Assembly (NCBI GenBank): GCA_017397725.1
Contig: JAFQIA010000017.1
Location: 1-64,000 of the forward strand
Reading direction: 5' to 3'
DNA from: Clostridia bacterium
GTDB taxonomy: Bacteria; Bacillota; Clostridia; Monoglobales; Monoglobaceae
Length of the DNA: 64,000 nt
Within the stretch, counting starts at the first letter, position 1, and the number at the start of each line of letters is the position of its first letter. The notes below the pieces were generated by a model that worked only from the letters and a program-made list of their open reading frames with translations, was not told where the DNA came from and ran no database searches. The position numbers and the translations under genes were made by a program. This document shows, in pieces, positions 35,383 to 44,767 of this stretch.

Positions 35383-36363
35383 TTATCCCAGACAGAGCAT
35401 CAGCGCGCAAAGCACTGCTGTTACCGAGGTAAAGACTGTCACAATTTTTACTTCACTCCATCCGCACATCTCAAAATGATGGTGGATGGGACTCATCTTA
35501 AAAATACGCTTGCCGGTCAGCTTGAAGGATGCCACCTGCAAAATCACCGACAAGGACTCCATTACATAGACAAAGCCCACAATCAACAAGGTAAGGGGTT
35601 GTTCGGTCAGGATTGCCATCCCGCAAACGATACCTCCAAGGCAAAGAGAACCGGTATCTCCCATAAATACCTTTGCCGGAAACCGGTTATACACTAAAAA
35701 TCCCAACAAGCCGCCGATGGTGACCGCCGCAAAGAGTGCCACCTCCGTCCGGAGTGCAACCACCTTGGAGAAAATCAGGAAGAACAAGCAAACCACAATA
35801 CTCACACAGGTCGCCAATCCGTCCAGGCCGTCGGTCAGGTTGACGCTGTTGACGCTTGCCAGAATCACCAATACCGCAAAGGGGATGAAAAACCATCCCA
35901 TCTCCCAAGAGAGATTGGTAAAGGGAATGGATATCACCGTCTTTATATGTCCGCCAAAGACTGCCCAGCTGACAAACAACAGTGCCACCAGAAACTGCAG
36001 TCCGAATTTTTGTGCCGCGGTCAGTCCCAGATTCCGTTTCAGAATCACCTTGATGTAATCGTCCAAAAATCCAATCGCCGCATAGGCAAGCATCACAATC
36101 GCCAGCATTCCCAAGCGGGTGAAGTCAAAAGGCGTTCCGCTCCATGCAGCAACGATGCAGGCGACAACCAGTCCCGCCAGAATCCCTGCCAGAAAGATGA
36201 ATCCGCCCATGGTGGGGGTGCCGGATTTTTTCTCATGCCATTTGGGACCCTCTTCACGGATTTCCTGCCCGAACTTCAACCGATGGAGCAAAGGAATCAT
36301 CCATCTTCCGCAAAGCACAGCCACCACAAATGCAACTCCTATTTGTATGCATAACTCCAACAT
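35383..36363 (-). CDS. mraY: Phospho-MurNAc-pentapeptide translocase MraY
   Basis: This 326-aa polytopic enzyme transfers phospho-MurNAc-pentapeptide to undecaprenyl phosphate, making lipid I. Conserved motifs include GTPTMGG, the aspartate motif LDDYIK, NSVNLTDGLDGLA, and the cytoplasmic histidine motif PIHHHFE near the C-terminus. GGAGG precedes the ATG. Confidence 0.97.
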   Translation of the reverse strand: MLELCIQIGVAFVVAVLCGRWMIPLLHRLKFGQEIREEGPKWHEKKSGTPTMGGFIFLAGILAGLVVACIVAAWSGTPFDFTRLGMLAIVMLAYAAIGFLDDYIKVILKRNLGLTAAQKFGLQFLVALLFVSWAVFGGHIKTVISIPFTNLSWEMGWFFIPFAVLVILASVNSVNLTDGLDGLATCVSIVVCLFFLIFSKVVALRTEVALFAAVTIGGLLGFLVYNRFPAKVFMGDTGSLCLGGIVCGMAILTEQPLTLLIVGFVYVMESLSVILQVASFKLTGKRIFKMSPIHHHFEMCGWSEVKIVTVFTSVTAVLCALMLCLG

Positions 36364-36393
36364 CGCAAACGCCTCCGTTTCCTTTGTGTTTCC

Positions 36394-37776
36394 TTATTCC
36401 AGTTCCCCGATTGCCTCGGCAATCTCCTCTAAGTGCATCCCACGGGAACCTTTGACCAAAACCAAATCCTGTTTTTTCAATAATCGGGGAAGCTGTTCCA
36501 TCGCCGCGGCATTACTGTCAAACTCATAGACATCCGCCGGATTCATCCCCGCATCAATGGCACCTTTGGCAATCTGTTTTGCCTCCTGCCCGATGGCAAT
36601 CAAACAATCTACGCCATACTCCACCGTCAATCTGCCCACATGGTAGTGCGCCTTTTCAGAGGCATTGCCCAACTCCAGCATATCGGCAAGACAGGCAACC
36701 CGCCGCCCCTGACACTGGGTGAGGGAAAGCACCTCAAGTCCCGACTTCATAGATGCAGGACTGGCATTGTAGCAATCCCGAATCACCTTGTAATTGGGAT
36801 ATTCAATCAAGGTTTGCCGCAATCCGCTGGGGGCAAATTTGCGCACCCCCTGTTTGATATCTTCGATGGAAATATTATACTTCAGTCCTACCAAAATTGC
36901 CGCAAGGGCATTATAGATATGATGCTCCCCGGGAACGGTTACCGAGAACTTGTGGGATTCTCCATCAATCTTGCAGGTAAACTCCGACCCGTCGGAATAC
37001 ATCCGCACATCGGTTGCCACCAAGTCACAATTCTTGTTGCGGATGCCGAAATACAGGGTTTCAAACTCCATCTCTCCACGGGAATCCCAGAGCATATCAT
37101 CGTCACCGTTCAGAATCACGGTGCCATCCATCTGCAAGCCTTCCAGAATCTCAAGCTTTGCCTGCTTGATGCCTTCCCGACTTCCCAGATGTTCAATATG
37201 GGAAAGTCCGATATTGGTAATCACCGCCGTTTCCGGCTTGGCAATCCGGGTCAGGCGGGAAATCTCACCAAATCCGCTCATTCCCATTTCCAACACCATC
37301 ATCTCATCTTCACTCATCAAATCAAAGACGGTCAGGGGCAGTCCAATCTCGTTGTTGAAGTTGCCTTGGGTCATATGGGTACGATAGTTCTCCCGCAGCA
37401 CCGAGGCAATCATCTCCTTGGTGGAGGTTTTACCCACGCTTCCAGTGATTCCCACCACCGGAATCCGGAACTGCTTGCGGTATTCCTCTGCAAGGGCACG
37501 AAGTGCCCGATGGGTGTCTTCCACCACAATGACAGGCAGTCCGTCAAACTGCTGGCTTTCCTCATTGACCACACAGCAAATGGCTCCGGCTGCAACTGCA
37601 TCCGGAACAAATTTATGCCCGTCAAACCGTTCCCCCCGCAGGGCAAAGAACAGGCCTCCGTCTTTGATGGTACGGGTATCGGTAGACACCGATTGAATCA
37701 ACTCGTCCCCGTCACAATGCAGGATTTTGCCCCCCATTGCTTTGGCGGCAAGATTGACATTCAATAACCATTCCAC
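36394..37776 (-). CDS. murF: UDP-MurNAc-tripeptide--D-Ala-D-Ala ligase MurF
   Basis: MurF adds D-Ala-D-Ala to complete the UDP-MurNAc pentapeptide. The product is 460 aa with an N-terminal substrate domain (STDTRTIKDGGLFFALRGE), ATP-binding GITGSVGKTSTKEM, and the C-terminal rotating domain (DCYNASPASMK, LVKGSRGMHLEE). The start is taken as GTG at 37776 with GAGG 8 nt upstream; the GTG at 37785 is part of that site. It follows murE by 17 bp. Confidence 0.95.
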   Translation of the reverse strand: MEWLLNVNLAAKAMGGKILHCDGDELIQSVSTDTRTIKDGGLFFALRGERFDGHKFVPDAVAAGAICCVVNEESQQFDGLPVIVVEDTHRALRALAEEYRKQFRIPVVGITGSVGKTSTKEMIASVLRENYRTHMTQGNFNNEIGLPLTVFDLMSEDEMMVLEMGMSGFGEISRLTRIAKPETAVITNIGLSHIEHLGSREGIKQAKLEILEGLQMDGTVILNGDDDMLWDSRGEMEFETLYFGIRNKNCDLVATDVRMYSDGSEFTCKIDGESHKFSVTVPGEHHIYNALAAILVGLKYNISIEDIKQGVRKFAPSGLRQTLIEYPNYKVIRDCYNASPASMKSGLEVLSLTQCQGRRVACLADMLELGNASEKAHYHVGRLTVEYGVDCLIAIGQEAKQIAKGAIDAGMNPADVYEFDSNAAAMEQLPRLLKKQDLVLVKGSRGMHLEEIAEAIGELE

Positions 37777-37793
37777 AACATTCACCTCATCCC

Positions 37794-39242
37794 TTATTGG
37801 GCAATATGCAAGAGCTTGTGCACGATTTCCCGTTCATCAAAGGAGATGGTCCGGTCCGCCAGAATCTGGTAGGTTTCGTGCCCTTTGCCTGCCAATAAGA
37901 TAATATCATCCTTTTGGGCGTGGTCCAGCGCATATTCAATTGCCTCAAACCGGTTGGGTACCACTGCATAGGCACCGCCGCCCTCTTTGACTCCCTCTAA
38001 AATATCTGCAATGATGGCATCGGGGTCCTCGGTACGGGGATTGTCACTGGTGACAATGGCAAAGTCCGCCAATTCAGATACAATCTTCCCCATCTTGGGG
38101 CGTTTGCTCTTATCCCGATCGCCGCCGCAACCAAACACCACCAGAATCCTCCCTTTGGCAAAACCCCGAATGGTGGAAATCACATTCAAAAGTCCGTCAG
38201 GCGTGTGGGCGTAGTCAATAATCACGCTGTAATCCCGTCCGGTTTCTACCATCTCCACTCTACCCTTGACACCCCGTGCAACCCGCAGGCAGTCTACTGC
38301 CTCCTTTAAGGGGATGCCGGCTGCTGCCAAACAAGAAAGTGCGGTGAGCGCATTGTAAACCGAGAATTTTCCGGGGATGCCCAGCTCCACGTCATAAGTT
38401 TCCCCTTGGTAACTCAAGGAAAAACGCACTCCGTTTTCTTCCAATACCACTTGGGAGGCACGCATGGCGCAGCCCTCCTCCAATCCGTAGGTCAGCATCG
38501 AATCACAGGTGGCGTTCTCGCAAAGATATGCCGCACCGGCATCATCGGCATTCACCGCACCGGCTTTGGCAAGGCGGAACAATATTCCCTTTGCCGCCAG
38601 ATATTCTTCCATGGTATTGTGAAAATCCAGATGGTCCTGTGTGATATTGGTAAACGCCCCCACATCAAAGGTACACGCCGCCACACGGTCCAGCGCCAGA
38701 GAGTGGGAGGAAACCTCCATCACCACATAGTCTGCGCCCTTTTCTGCCATCATGGCAAACAGGCGCATCAGCTCCAGGGAATCGGGGGTGGTATGACTGG
38801 TGGGAATCACCTCAGTACCAATCATATTCTGATTGGTACCAATCAAACCCACCTTTTTGCCCATCTTTTCCAGCACAGATTTCACCAGATAGGTGGTGGT
38901 GGTTTTGCCGTTGGTTCCGGTAATCCCAATCAGGCAGAATTTTCTGTCCGGATATCCGTAAAACGCCGCCGCCAGTTTTGCCAAAGCAAGACGGCTGTTT
39001 TCTACCAGAATGCAGGTGACGCCTACATCCTCAAGCTCCCGCTCGGCAACCACCGCAATGGCACCCTGCTTGACAGCATTTTGGGCATACTTGTGTCCGT
39101 CTGTCTGGAACCCGCTGATACACACAAAGAGATTGCCCGGCTTCACCGCACGGGAATCAAAGGCGATTCCTGTAATCTCCATCCGCTCTGTACCATCCAG
39201 CTTTTTCACTTGGATGTCCTTCAGTAATTCCGAAAGATTCAT
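37794..39242 (-). CDS. murE: UDP-MurNAc-L-Ala-D-Glu--meso-diaminopimelate ligase MurE
   Basis: MurE adds the third residue of the peptidoglycan stem. The product is 482 aa. ATP-binding GITGTNGKTTTTYL, the carbamylated-lysine region and the C-terminal DNPR motif (VTSDNPRTEDP) are visible. DNPR indicates meso-diaminopimelate, not lysine, at position 3. It lies between the PASTA PBP and murF. Confidence 0.96.
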   Translation of the reverse strand: MNLSELLKDIQVKKLDGTERMEITGIAFDSRAVKPGNLFVCISGFQTDGHKYAQNAVKQGAIAVVAERELEDVGVTCILVENSRLALAKLAAAFYGYPDRKFCLIGITGTNGKTTTTYLVKSVLEKMGKKVGLIGTNQNMIGTEVIPTSHTTPDSLELMRLFAMMAEKGADYVVMEVSSHSLALDRVAACTFDVGAFTNITQDHLDFHNTMEEYLAAKGILFRLAKAGAVNADDAGAAYLCENATCDSMLTYGLEEGCAMRASQVVLEENGVRFSLSYQGETYDVELGIPGKFSVYNALTALSCLAAAGIPLKEAVDCLRVARGVKGRVEMVETGRDYSVIIDYAHTPDGLLNVISTIRGFAKGRILVVFGCGGDRDKSKRPKMGKIVSELADFAIVTSDNPRTEDPDAIIADILEGVKEGGGAYAVVPNRFEAIEYALDHAQKDDIILLAGKGHETYQILADRTISFDEREIVHKLLHIAQ

Positions 39243-39261
39243 CTGTGCTTCCTCGCTTTCT

Positions 39262-41493
39262 TTATTCCATTGCTCCTTGATATTTGAAGTTGACCGTCAC
39301 CACCGTGCCGGGCTCTACGATGGTCCCCGCCTCCGGCGATTGGGACTCGCAAATGGCACCGCCCATTCCGGGAACACCCCGAATCCGCGCATTCAGTCCC
39401 TCGCTGGTCAGAATTGCCGAGGCTGCCGCCGCAGTTTCTCCGGTGACCTTGGGCACCGTCACGGTGCGCTCTGCTTGCGCTCCGTCAAGATATGCCACTA
39501 CGGTGGAACCGGAGCTTAAACGGGTATACGCCTTTGGGATCTGGTCGGTAACCAGATTACCCTGACCCTTGAACCGGATTTTGAAGCCTGCCTCCTTCAG
39601 TACGGCAGTTGCCTCCTCCCGACTCTTGCCGGACAAATCCGGCAGCTCCAAATCCACATACGCCTTTTCGTCTTCATTGTAGCGGGGTTCTACCTCTAAG
39701 TAACGCAACGTTTCTTCCATAATATTTTTTACCACAGGTGCCGCAATGGTACCGCCGTAATACACCTGTCCTGGAGGCGGTTGGTCCAAAATGACCAAGC
39801 ATGCAATCTGGGGATTGTCTGCAGGGGCAAAGGACAAAAAGGATGCAATATATTTTTGATTGCCACGGGGAATCTTCTCCGAGGTTCCGGTCTTTCCTGC
39901 AATGCGATAGCCGGCGATATAGGCATTCTTACCGCCGCCCTTGGAAACTACTGATTCCAGAATGGTCCGCATCTGTTTGCTGGTTTCTTCCGAAATTACC
40001 TGCCGAACCACCTGCGGCTCCTTTTTCTCAATAACCACATTATCCGAATTGAGGATTTCTTTAATCAAATGGGGCTTATACAATTTGCCGCCGTTGGCAA
40101 CGGCGCTGATTGCCGTAATCATCTGGAGCGGTGTCACCGTCACCGACTGGCCAAAGGAAGAGGTCGCCAAGTCCAGTTCCGTAAAACTGTCCAAGGAAAA
40201 TCCAAGACCCGCCGTTTCGCCGGGCAGCTCAATGCCGGTCTTTTGGAAGAACCCAAAAGCCTTTGCGCCGGTCAAAAAAGGTTCCTTTCCAATCTTGGCA
40301 CCAATCTGGATAAAGGCAGGGTTGCAGGAGTTCTGCACCGCCTCCTGGAAGGTCTGATTTCCGTGTCCGTTCCGGTTGGCACAGTTGATTCTGCGGTCCG
40401 CCACCGGATAGGACCCTCCACAACTATATTGGTCGTGCTGCAAATCCACCGAACCGGTTTCAATGGCAATGGATGCCACCATCGCCTTAAAGGTGGAACC
40501 GGGCTCGTAGGAGTCCACCACCGCCTTGTTTCGGCGGACGGTCTGGATGACCTCGGTCAAACGTTCATTGTACTCTGTCCCCTTTAAGCCATCCAGTTCT
40601 TCCTCAATATTTTCATACTTATCCCGAATGGCATCGGTAATGGCAAAGGGTTCGTTGAGGTTGTAATCCGGTTTGGAGCTCATGGCAAGAATCTCACCAC
40701 TGTTGACATCCATCACAATCGCCGCCGCACCAACCTCCAGTTTGTTGGCAATCCGGGCGTTTTCCAGATGCTTTTCTACATAGCCCTGAATCACCTCGTC
40801 AATGGTCAGCACCACGCTGGAGCCATCCTGTGCCGCAATATAGCTTTCATAAGCAGAGGCAGACTCCACACCGGTAGACTGCCGACTGGTAATCACACGT
40901 CCGGGCACGCCGCTGAGTTCATCGTCGTAAATACTCTCGATACCCTCAAGCCCCTGATTGTCATCCCCCACAAAACCAATGACGTGGGATGCCAGATTGT
41001 TATAGGGGTAAAACCGCTTGACATCCTCTACAAAGTTGATACCCTTAAGCTTGTTTTCTTCAATATAAACACGCAGGGCATCGGCAACATCTTTTTCTAC
41101 CTTCTTTTTCAGGTATTCAAAGTTGCTCTTTTTCTGAATTTTGTTTTCGATGGTTTGGGGCTGCATCCCCAAAATCTCCGCAATTCCTTCCGCTGCTCTG
41201 CCCTCGCTGATACCATTGTCTTTCAGGCTGTTGCGCAGGTTTTCCGGCGTAATGCTGATGGTTTCTACCGTGGTATTGCTTGCCAGAACCTTATAGTTCC
41301 GGTCATAAATATTTCCCCTTTTTGCGCTGACGGTATTGTCGCTGGTTTGCTGTTCCAAGGCTCTGCGGGAAAGGTCTTCCCCGTTGACAATTTGTATCCA
41401 CGCAGTTCTGACCAAAAGCAGAACAAAGATGGCAACCAATATGCCAAGTACCAGCATCATCCGTTGATTCTGTACAAGTCGGCTCTTTTTCAT
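39262..41493 (-). CDS. Class B PBP with two PASTA domains (FtsI/SpoVD type)
   Basis: This 743-aa septal or cortex transpeptidase has one membrane anchor (about residues 12-32) and a dimerisation region starting RGNIYDRNY. The transpeptidase motifs are STFK, SCN and KTG (AGKTGTSEK), followed by two PASTA domains (LPDLSGKSREEATAVLKEAG and VPKVTGETAAAASAIL). PASTA domains at the C-terminus are typical of SpoVD/PBP2x. Placement after ftsL and before murE matches ftsI/spoVD. Translation probably starts at the ATG at 41493. Confidence 0.93.
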   Translation of the reverse strand: MKKSRLVQNQRMMLVLGILVAIFVLLLVRTAWIQIVNGEDLSRRALEQQTSDNTVSAKRGNIYDRNYKVLASNTTVETISITPENLRNSLKDNGISEGRAAEGIAEILGMQPQTIENKIQKKSNFEYLKKKVEKDVADALRVYIEENKLKGINFVEDVKRFYPYNNLASHVIGFVGDDNQGLEGIESIYDDELSGVPGRVITSRQSTGVESASAYESYIAAQDGSSVVLTIDEVIQGYVEKHLENARIANKLEVGAAAIVMDVNSGEILAMSSKPDYNLNEPFAITDAIRDKYENIEEELDGLKGTEYNERLTEVIQTVRRNKAVVDSYEPGSTFKAMVASIAIETGSVDLQHDQYSCGGSYPVADRRINCANRNGHGNQTFQEAVQNSCNPAFIQIGAKIGKEPFLTGAKAFGFFQKTGIELPGETAGLGFSLDSFTELDLATSSFGQSVTVTPLQMITAISAVANGGKLYKPHLIKEILNSDNVVIEKKEPQVVRQVISEETSKQMRTILESVVSKGGGKNAYIAGYRIAGKTGTSEKIPRGNQKYIASFLSFAPADNPQIACLVILDQPPPGQVYYGGTIAAPVVKNIMEETLRYLEVEPRYNEDEKAYVDLELPDLSGKSREEATAVLKEAGFKIRFKGQGNLVTDQIPKAYTRLSSGSTVVAYLDGAQAERTVTVPKVTGETAAAASAILTSEGLNARIRGVPGMGGAICESQSPEAGTIVEPGTVVTVNFKYQGAME

Positions 41494-41595
41494 CACGGTT
41501 CTCCATCCTTTCCTTCATTTCTTTTATAGATGTAAATAGCGGAGTTTTCCAATGAAAAATCCCCGCTACCCTTAGTTACTATATGCAATTTCCTT

Positions 41596-42162
41596 TTAGT
41601 TTAACACCCGAATTGCATTCACCAACGCACCCGGCGTCCCTTGAAGAACATTGTTTTCCCGCTGTCCTTCCTGTTCGGTACGCTGTGCCGCATCACTGAG
41701 CTGCATGTCTACATAAAACATCTGGGAGCTGTCAGGGCGAATCATACCCAACTGTCCGGTGGCATAAGATTCCAGAACGCCCAATTCCAAGCCCCGATCA
41801 ATCTTTGCCTGTAATGCCTGATTGGTTGCCGCAATGTCGGAAACCTGTTTGGAAAGCGTTTCAATGGTTTCTGCGCTTTCCAGAATCGCTGCATACCGAT
41901 AGAGCATCAACATACACATCCCCATAACCAAAACTACATACATGGCAACCCTGAGTGCAGAAACCCGCTTGGGTTTTGCCGCCTGTTTCGGTTTTTGGGT
42001 CTGGATGGGAGAAACCCGTTTCGGATAAGTAACCGGAAACTCATATGCCCTTGCGGTGTTCTGTCGTTCCTGCACATATCCCTGATAGGATCTATACACG
42101 CCGGCAGTGACATCGTTTCTGTATGCGGTACGGGTTCTTCTTTGCGTAGTCTGTGTCGGCAC
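41596..42162 (-). CDS. ftsL: FtsL-like septal protein
   Basis: This 188-aa bitopic protein has a long basic cytoplasmic N-terminus (about 75 residues, Arg/Lys/Tyr-rich), one membrane segment (ALRVAMYVVLVMGMCMLMLY) and a short coiled-coil (AETIETLSKQVSDIAATNQALQ split by no helix breakers). Position between rsmH and the PBP gene and this topology identify it as FtsL; sequence identity in this family is low. GTG at 42162 lies 9 nt after AAAGGA; the TTG at 42168 is too close. Confidence 0.8.
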   Translation of the reverse strand: MPTQTTQRRTRTAYRNDVTAGVYRSYQGYVQERQNTARAYEFPVTYPKRVSPIQTQKPKQAAKPKRVSALRVAMYVVLVMGMCMLMLYRYAAILESAETIETLSKQVSDIAATNQALQAKIDRGLELGVLESYATGQLGMIRPDSSQMFYVDMQLSDAAQRTEQEGQRENNVLQGTPGALVNAIRVLN

Positions 42163-42177
42163 AGGCAACCATCCTTT

Positions 42178-43113
42178 CTATATTTTTTCAAGCACCCGAA
42201 GCTTTGCGCTGTGGGCACGGTTGTTCTCTTTTAATTCCTTTTCGCCGGCAATCACCGGCTTGCGGGTAATCAGTTTTGCCTGCGGGGTCTTGCCGCAAAC
42301 ACAAACCGGAAAGTCCTTGGGGCATTCACACCCCTTTGCCAAATCGGCAAAGACATTTTTCACAATGCGGTCCTCCAGAGAATGGAAGGTGATAATCGCC
42401 AATCTTCCACCGGGTCTTAGCACCTTTACAAAATCCCGTACTGCCTGCTCCAGTCCCTCCAGCTCGGAGTTCACCTCAATCCGGATTGCCTGAAAGGTCC
42501 GCTTCGCCGGATGCTTGTCCCCAAACCGCTGAGCGGCAGGGAATGCACTTTTGATGATTTCAGAAAGCTCAGTGGTGGTTTCAATGGGGGCTTGCTCCCG
42601 CCTTGCTTTGATTGCGGCGGCAATCCGCCTTGCGTATCGCTCTTCTCCGTAGCGGAAAATGATGTCCGCCAGACGGTCTTCTTCATAAGTATTGACGACT
42701 TTCCACGCGTCCAGTTCCGCCGTGCGGTCCATCCGCATATCCAGTCTGGCTGTCTGGTGGTAGCTGAACCCTCGCTCCCCATCGTCCAACTGGGGAGAAG
42801 ACACTCCCAAATCCAGAATCGCACCATCAATCGCCGGAATGCCCAGCTCATCCAGCACCGCCTGAATTTCAAAGAAGTTCCGGTGCACCAGATGCTTTTG
42901 ACAGGAATAGGGCTTTAACCGTTCAGTTGCCGCCCCAAGCGCCACCTGGTCCCGATCTATCCCAATCAAGGTACCCTTGTCCGACAGACTCTCGCACAGC
43001 AAGGCACTATGTCCGCCGCCGCCAAGGGTTCCGTCTGCATACACGCCGTCCGGCTTTACCTGAAGCGCCGCAACGCTCTCTTCAAGCAATACCGAGATAT
43101 GATGAAACGCCAT
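42178..43113 (-). CDS. rsmH: 16S rRNA m4C1402 methyltransferase RsmH
   Basis: RsmH (MraW) methylates N4 of C1402 in 16S rRNA. The product is 311 aa. The SAM-binding motif YADGTLGGGGHS, LDLGVSSPQLDDGERGFS and GGRLAIITFHSLEDRIVK are typical. Its ATG overlaps the mraZ stop codon (TAATG), so the two are translationally coupled. Confidence 0.97.
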   Translation of the reverse strand: MAFHHISVLLEESVAALQVKPDGVYADGTLGGGGHSALLCESLSDKGTLIGIDRDQVALGAATERLKPYSCQKHLVHRNFFEIQAVLDELGIPAIDGAILDLGVSSPQLDDGERGFSYHQTARLDMRMDRTAELDAWKVVNTYEEDRLADIIFRYGEERYARRIAAAIKARREQAPIETTTELSEIIKSAFPAAQRFGDKHPAKRTFQAIRIEVNSELEGLEQAVRDFVKVLRPGGRLAIITFHSLEDRIVKNVFADLAKGCECPKDFPVCVCGKTPQAKLITRKPVIAGEKELKENNRAHSAKLRVLEKI

Positions 43114-43538
43114 TATATACCCAGCTCCTCCATAATCTCCGCAATGGAGTCTGCGTCAAATTCCGGTTGGTTCATATAAGCTTCCCACTTCTTGCGGTCC
43201 CAGATTTCCACCTTATCTGAAACGCCGATGACCACAATCTCACCGGTAAGACCGGCATATTCCCGAATCTGGGGCGGAATCAGCACTCTGCCTTGTCCGT
43301 CAATGCTCCGCTCCTCAGCACCGCTGAAGAAGAAACGCTCCAACCCTCTGCGCTTGCTGGAGGGTACGGTTCTAAGCTCTTCCTGAAAACGCTCCCATTC
43401 CCCTTTGGGGTAGATGCTTACACAGTATTCCAATCCCTTGGACACGACAAACGATTCGCCCAAATCCAAGCGGAACTTGGCAGGGATATTCACTCTACCC
43501 TTGCTATCTAAATTCTGATAATATTCCCCCATGAGCAT
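43113..43538 (-). CDS. mraZ: MraZ, transcriptional regulator of the dcw cluster
   Basis: This 141-aa protein with two AbrB/SpoVT-type halves carries the conserved DxxxR motifs (NLDSKGRVNIPAKFR and SIDGQGRVLIPPQIR). MraZ binds direct repeats in its own promoter and represses dcw transcription. Start at the ATG at 43538, 8 nt after GGAGG; the long N-terminal extension read from 43634 covers the operator and is not coding. It is the first dcw gene. Confidence 0.96.
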   Translation of the reverse strand: MLMGEYYQNLDSKGRVNIPAKFRLDLGESFVVSKGLEYCVSIYPKGEWERFQEELRTVPSSKRRGLERFFFSGAEERSIDGQGRVLIPPQIREYAGLTGEIVVIGVSDKVEIWDRKKWEAYMNQPEFDADSIAEIMEELGI

Positions 43539-43587
43539 CGCCGTCGCCTCCTTTCTCAATCGGGATTCGTAACTTTTGGGTTTTTGG

Positions 43588-43637
43588 GTCCATTTTTGCA
43601 CCACTTTGATGCATCTTGAACCACTTTGCACCACTTT
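43588..43637 (-). promoter_or_regulatory. MraZ box: 10-bp direct repeats
   Basis: On the minus strand five consecutive 10-mers read AAAGTGGTGC, AAAGTGGTTC, AAGATGCATC, AAAGTGGTGC, AAAAATGGAC; three match AAAGTGGTKC closely. The array begins directly after the -10 box and overlaps the likely transcription start. Its AAAGTGG core matches published MraZ binding repeats in Mollicutes. Confidence 0.85.
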
Positions 43638-43642
43638 CCTCT

Positions 43643-43671
43643 ATTCTAATCGATTTCTTCTCATATTGCAA
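43643..43671 (-). promoter_or_regulatory. Sigma-A promoter of the dcw cluster (mraZp)
   Basis: On the minus strand TTGCAA (43671-43666) and TAGAAT (43648-43643) are separated by 17 bp, directly followed by the MraZ box. Confidence 0.8.
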
Positions 43672-43890
43672 GTGTTTTTTTGAAAAAACTTTAAGTTTTT
43701 TTTACAAAATGTTTCAGAAATATTTCCCAGTCCTGATTTTCCCCGAAAATTCGTTGGTTTTTGCTCCGCTTTTTTCTCATTTTTCTCAATTTTTCAACTT
43801 TTGACCTTTGGGCGCAGTTTTTTACAGTTTTTTGGAAAAACCATCGGCAGTTTCCCGCAAAATCCTCAAAGATTTGGCGGCAAACAAAAA
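43672..43890. other. AT-rich intergenic stretch, nothing recognised
   Basis: Between mraZp and the lgt terminator there are about 220 bp with long T-runs. I see no gene or convincing regulatory structure; short open frames here lack ribosome binding sites. Confidence 0.6.
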
Positions 43891-43932
43891 ACACTCCGGA
43901 GATTGGACCAAAAATCCAATTCTCCGGAGTGT
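43891..43932 (-). terminator. Terminator of the M16-M16-lgt operon
   Basis: A 12-bp GC-rich stem (ACACTCCGGAGA/TCTCCGGAGTGT) is extended by TTGGA/TCCAA with a one-base bulge. On the minus strand it is followed by TTTTTTGTTTG. It lies 18 bp beyond the lgt stop. Confidence 0.85.
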
Positions 43933-43949
43933 AAAATGTAAAATCCGGT

Positions 43950-44762
43950 TTATTTTTTCTCATTCCGGCAGATGCCCTGCCGAATCCTGATGCTTATCAT
44001 CAAACCAAGTCCTGCAAAGAGCGTCAACCCCGCAAGGAGTTGGGAGATGCGTATGTCGCCCAGATACAAAGAGTCTGCCCGCAGTCCTTCAATCCAGAGT
44101 CTGCCCAGTCCGTACCAACTGAGGTAGGCACAAAAAAGCTCTCCGTCAAACTCCTGAATCCGCTTATAAAGGAGCAGTACCCCGATACCGATGGCATTCC
44201 ACAGAGATTCATAGAAAAAGGTGGGATGCACGCCATCGGCAATGGTGGTTCCATTCTGCACAATCACCATCTTCCAAGGCAGGTCGGTGACACTTCCAAA
44301 GGCTTCGCCGTTGACAAAGTTACCCCAACGCCCGATTGCCTGACCAATCAACAATCCCACCGCAAGCACATCCAGTACCCTGCCGATGGAAAGCTTCTTT
44401 TTCAGGCAATAGCCAATCACCGAGAGCGCGGCACCAATCACCCCGCCATAGATGGCAAGTCCGCCATTTCGGATATTTAAGATTTCAGCAAAATCCCCCC
44501 GATAATCCTCCCATTGAAAGGCAACATAGTAGAGCCTTGCGCAGACAATCGCCACCGGCAAGGCAATCAGCAGCATATTAAAAAGGTCGTCACTGCTGAT
44601 CTCCTTTTTCTTGCATTCCCTGATTCCGTAAAGCACCGCCAGAATCAAACCGGTGGCAATCAGGATGCCATACCAATAAATCGGCATCCCGAAAACCCGA
44701 AAAGCAGCCCGATTCACCGAAAGGGAAATCCCCAAATCCGGAAAGGCAATCCGGTTGATCAT
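43950..44762 (-). CDS. lgt: Prolipoprotein diacylglyceryl transferase
   Basis: Lgt attaches diacylglycerol to the lipobox cysteine of prolipoproteins in the membrane. The product is 270 aa with about seven membrane segments. Conserved stretches include YWYGILIATG, the lgt signature GRWGNFVNGEAFG and HPTFFYESLWN. ATG at 44762 lies 8 nt after GGAG; the ATG at 44768 is too close to it. It overlaps the end of the upstream M16 gene region and shares its transcript. Confidence 0.95.
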   Translation of the reverse strand: MINRIAFPDLGISLSVNRAAFRVFGMPIYWYGILIATGLILAVLYGIRECKKKEISSDDLFNMLLIALPVAIVCARLYYVAFQWEDYRGDFAEILNIRNGGLAIYGGVIGAALSVIGYCLKKKLSIGRVLDVLAVGLLIGQAIGRWGNFVNGEAFGSVTDLPWKMVIVQNGTTIADGVHPTFFYESLWNAIGIGVLLLYKRIQEFDGELFCAYLSWYGLGRLWIEGLRADSLYLGDIRISQLLAGLTLFAGLGLMISIRIRQGICRNEKK

Positions 44763-44767
44763 TCCCA

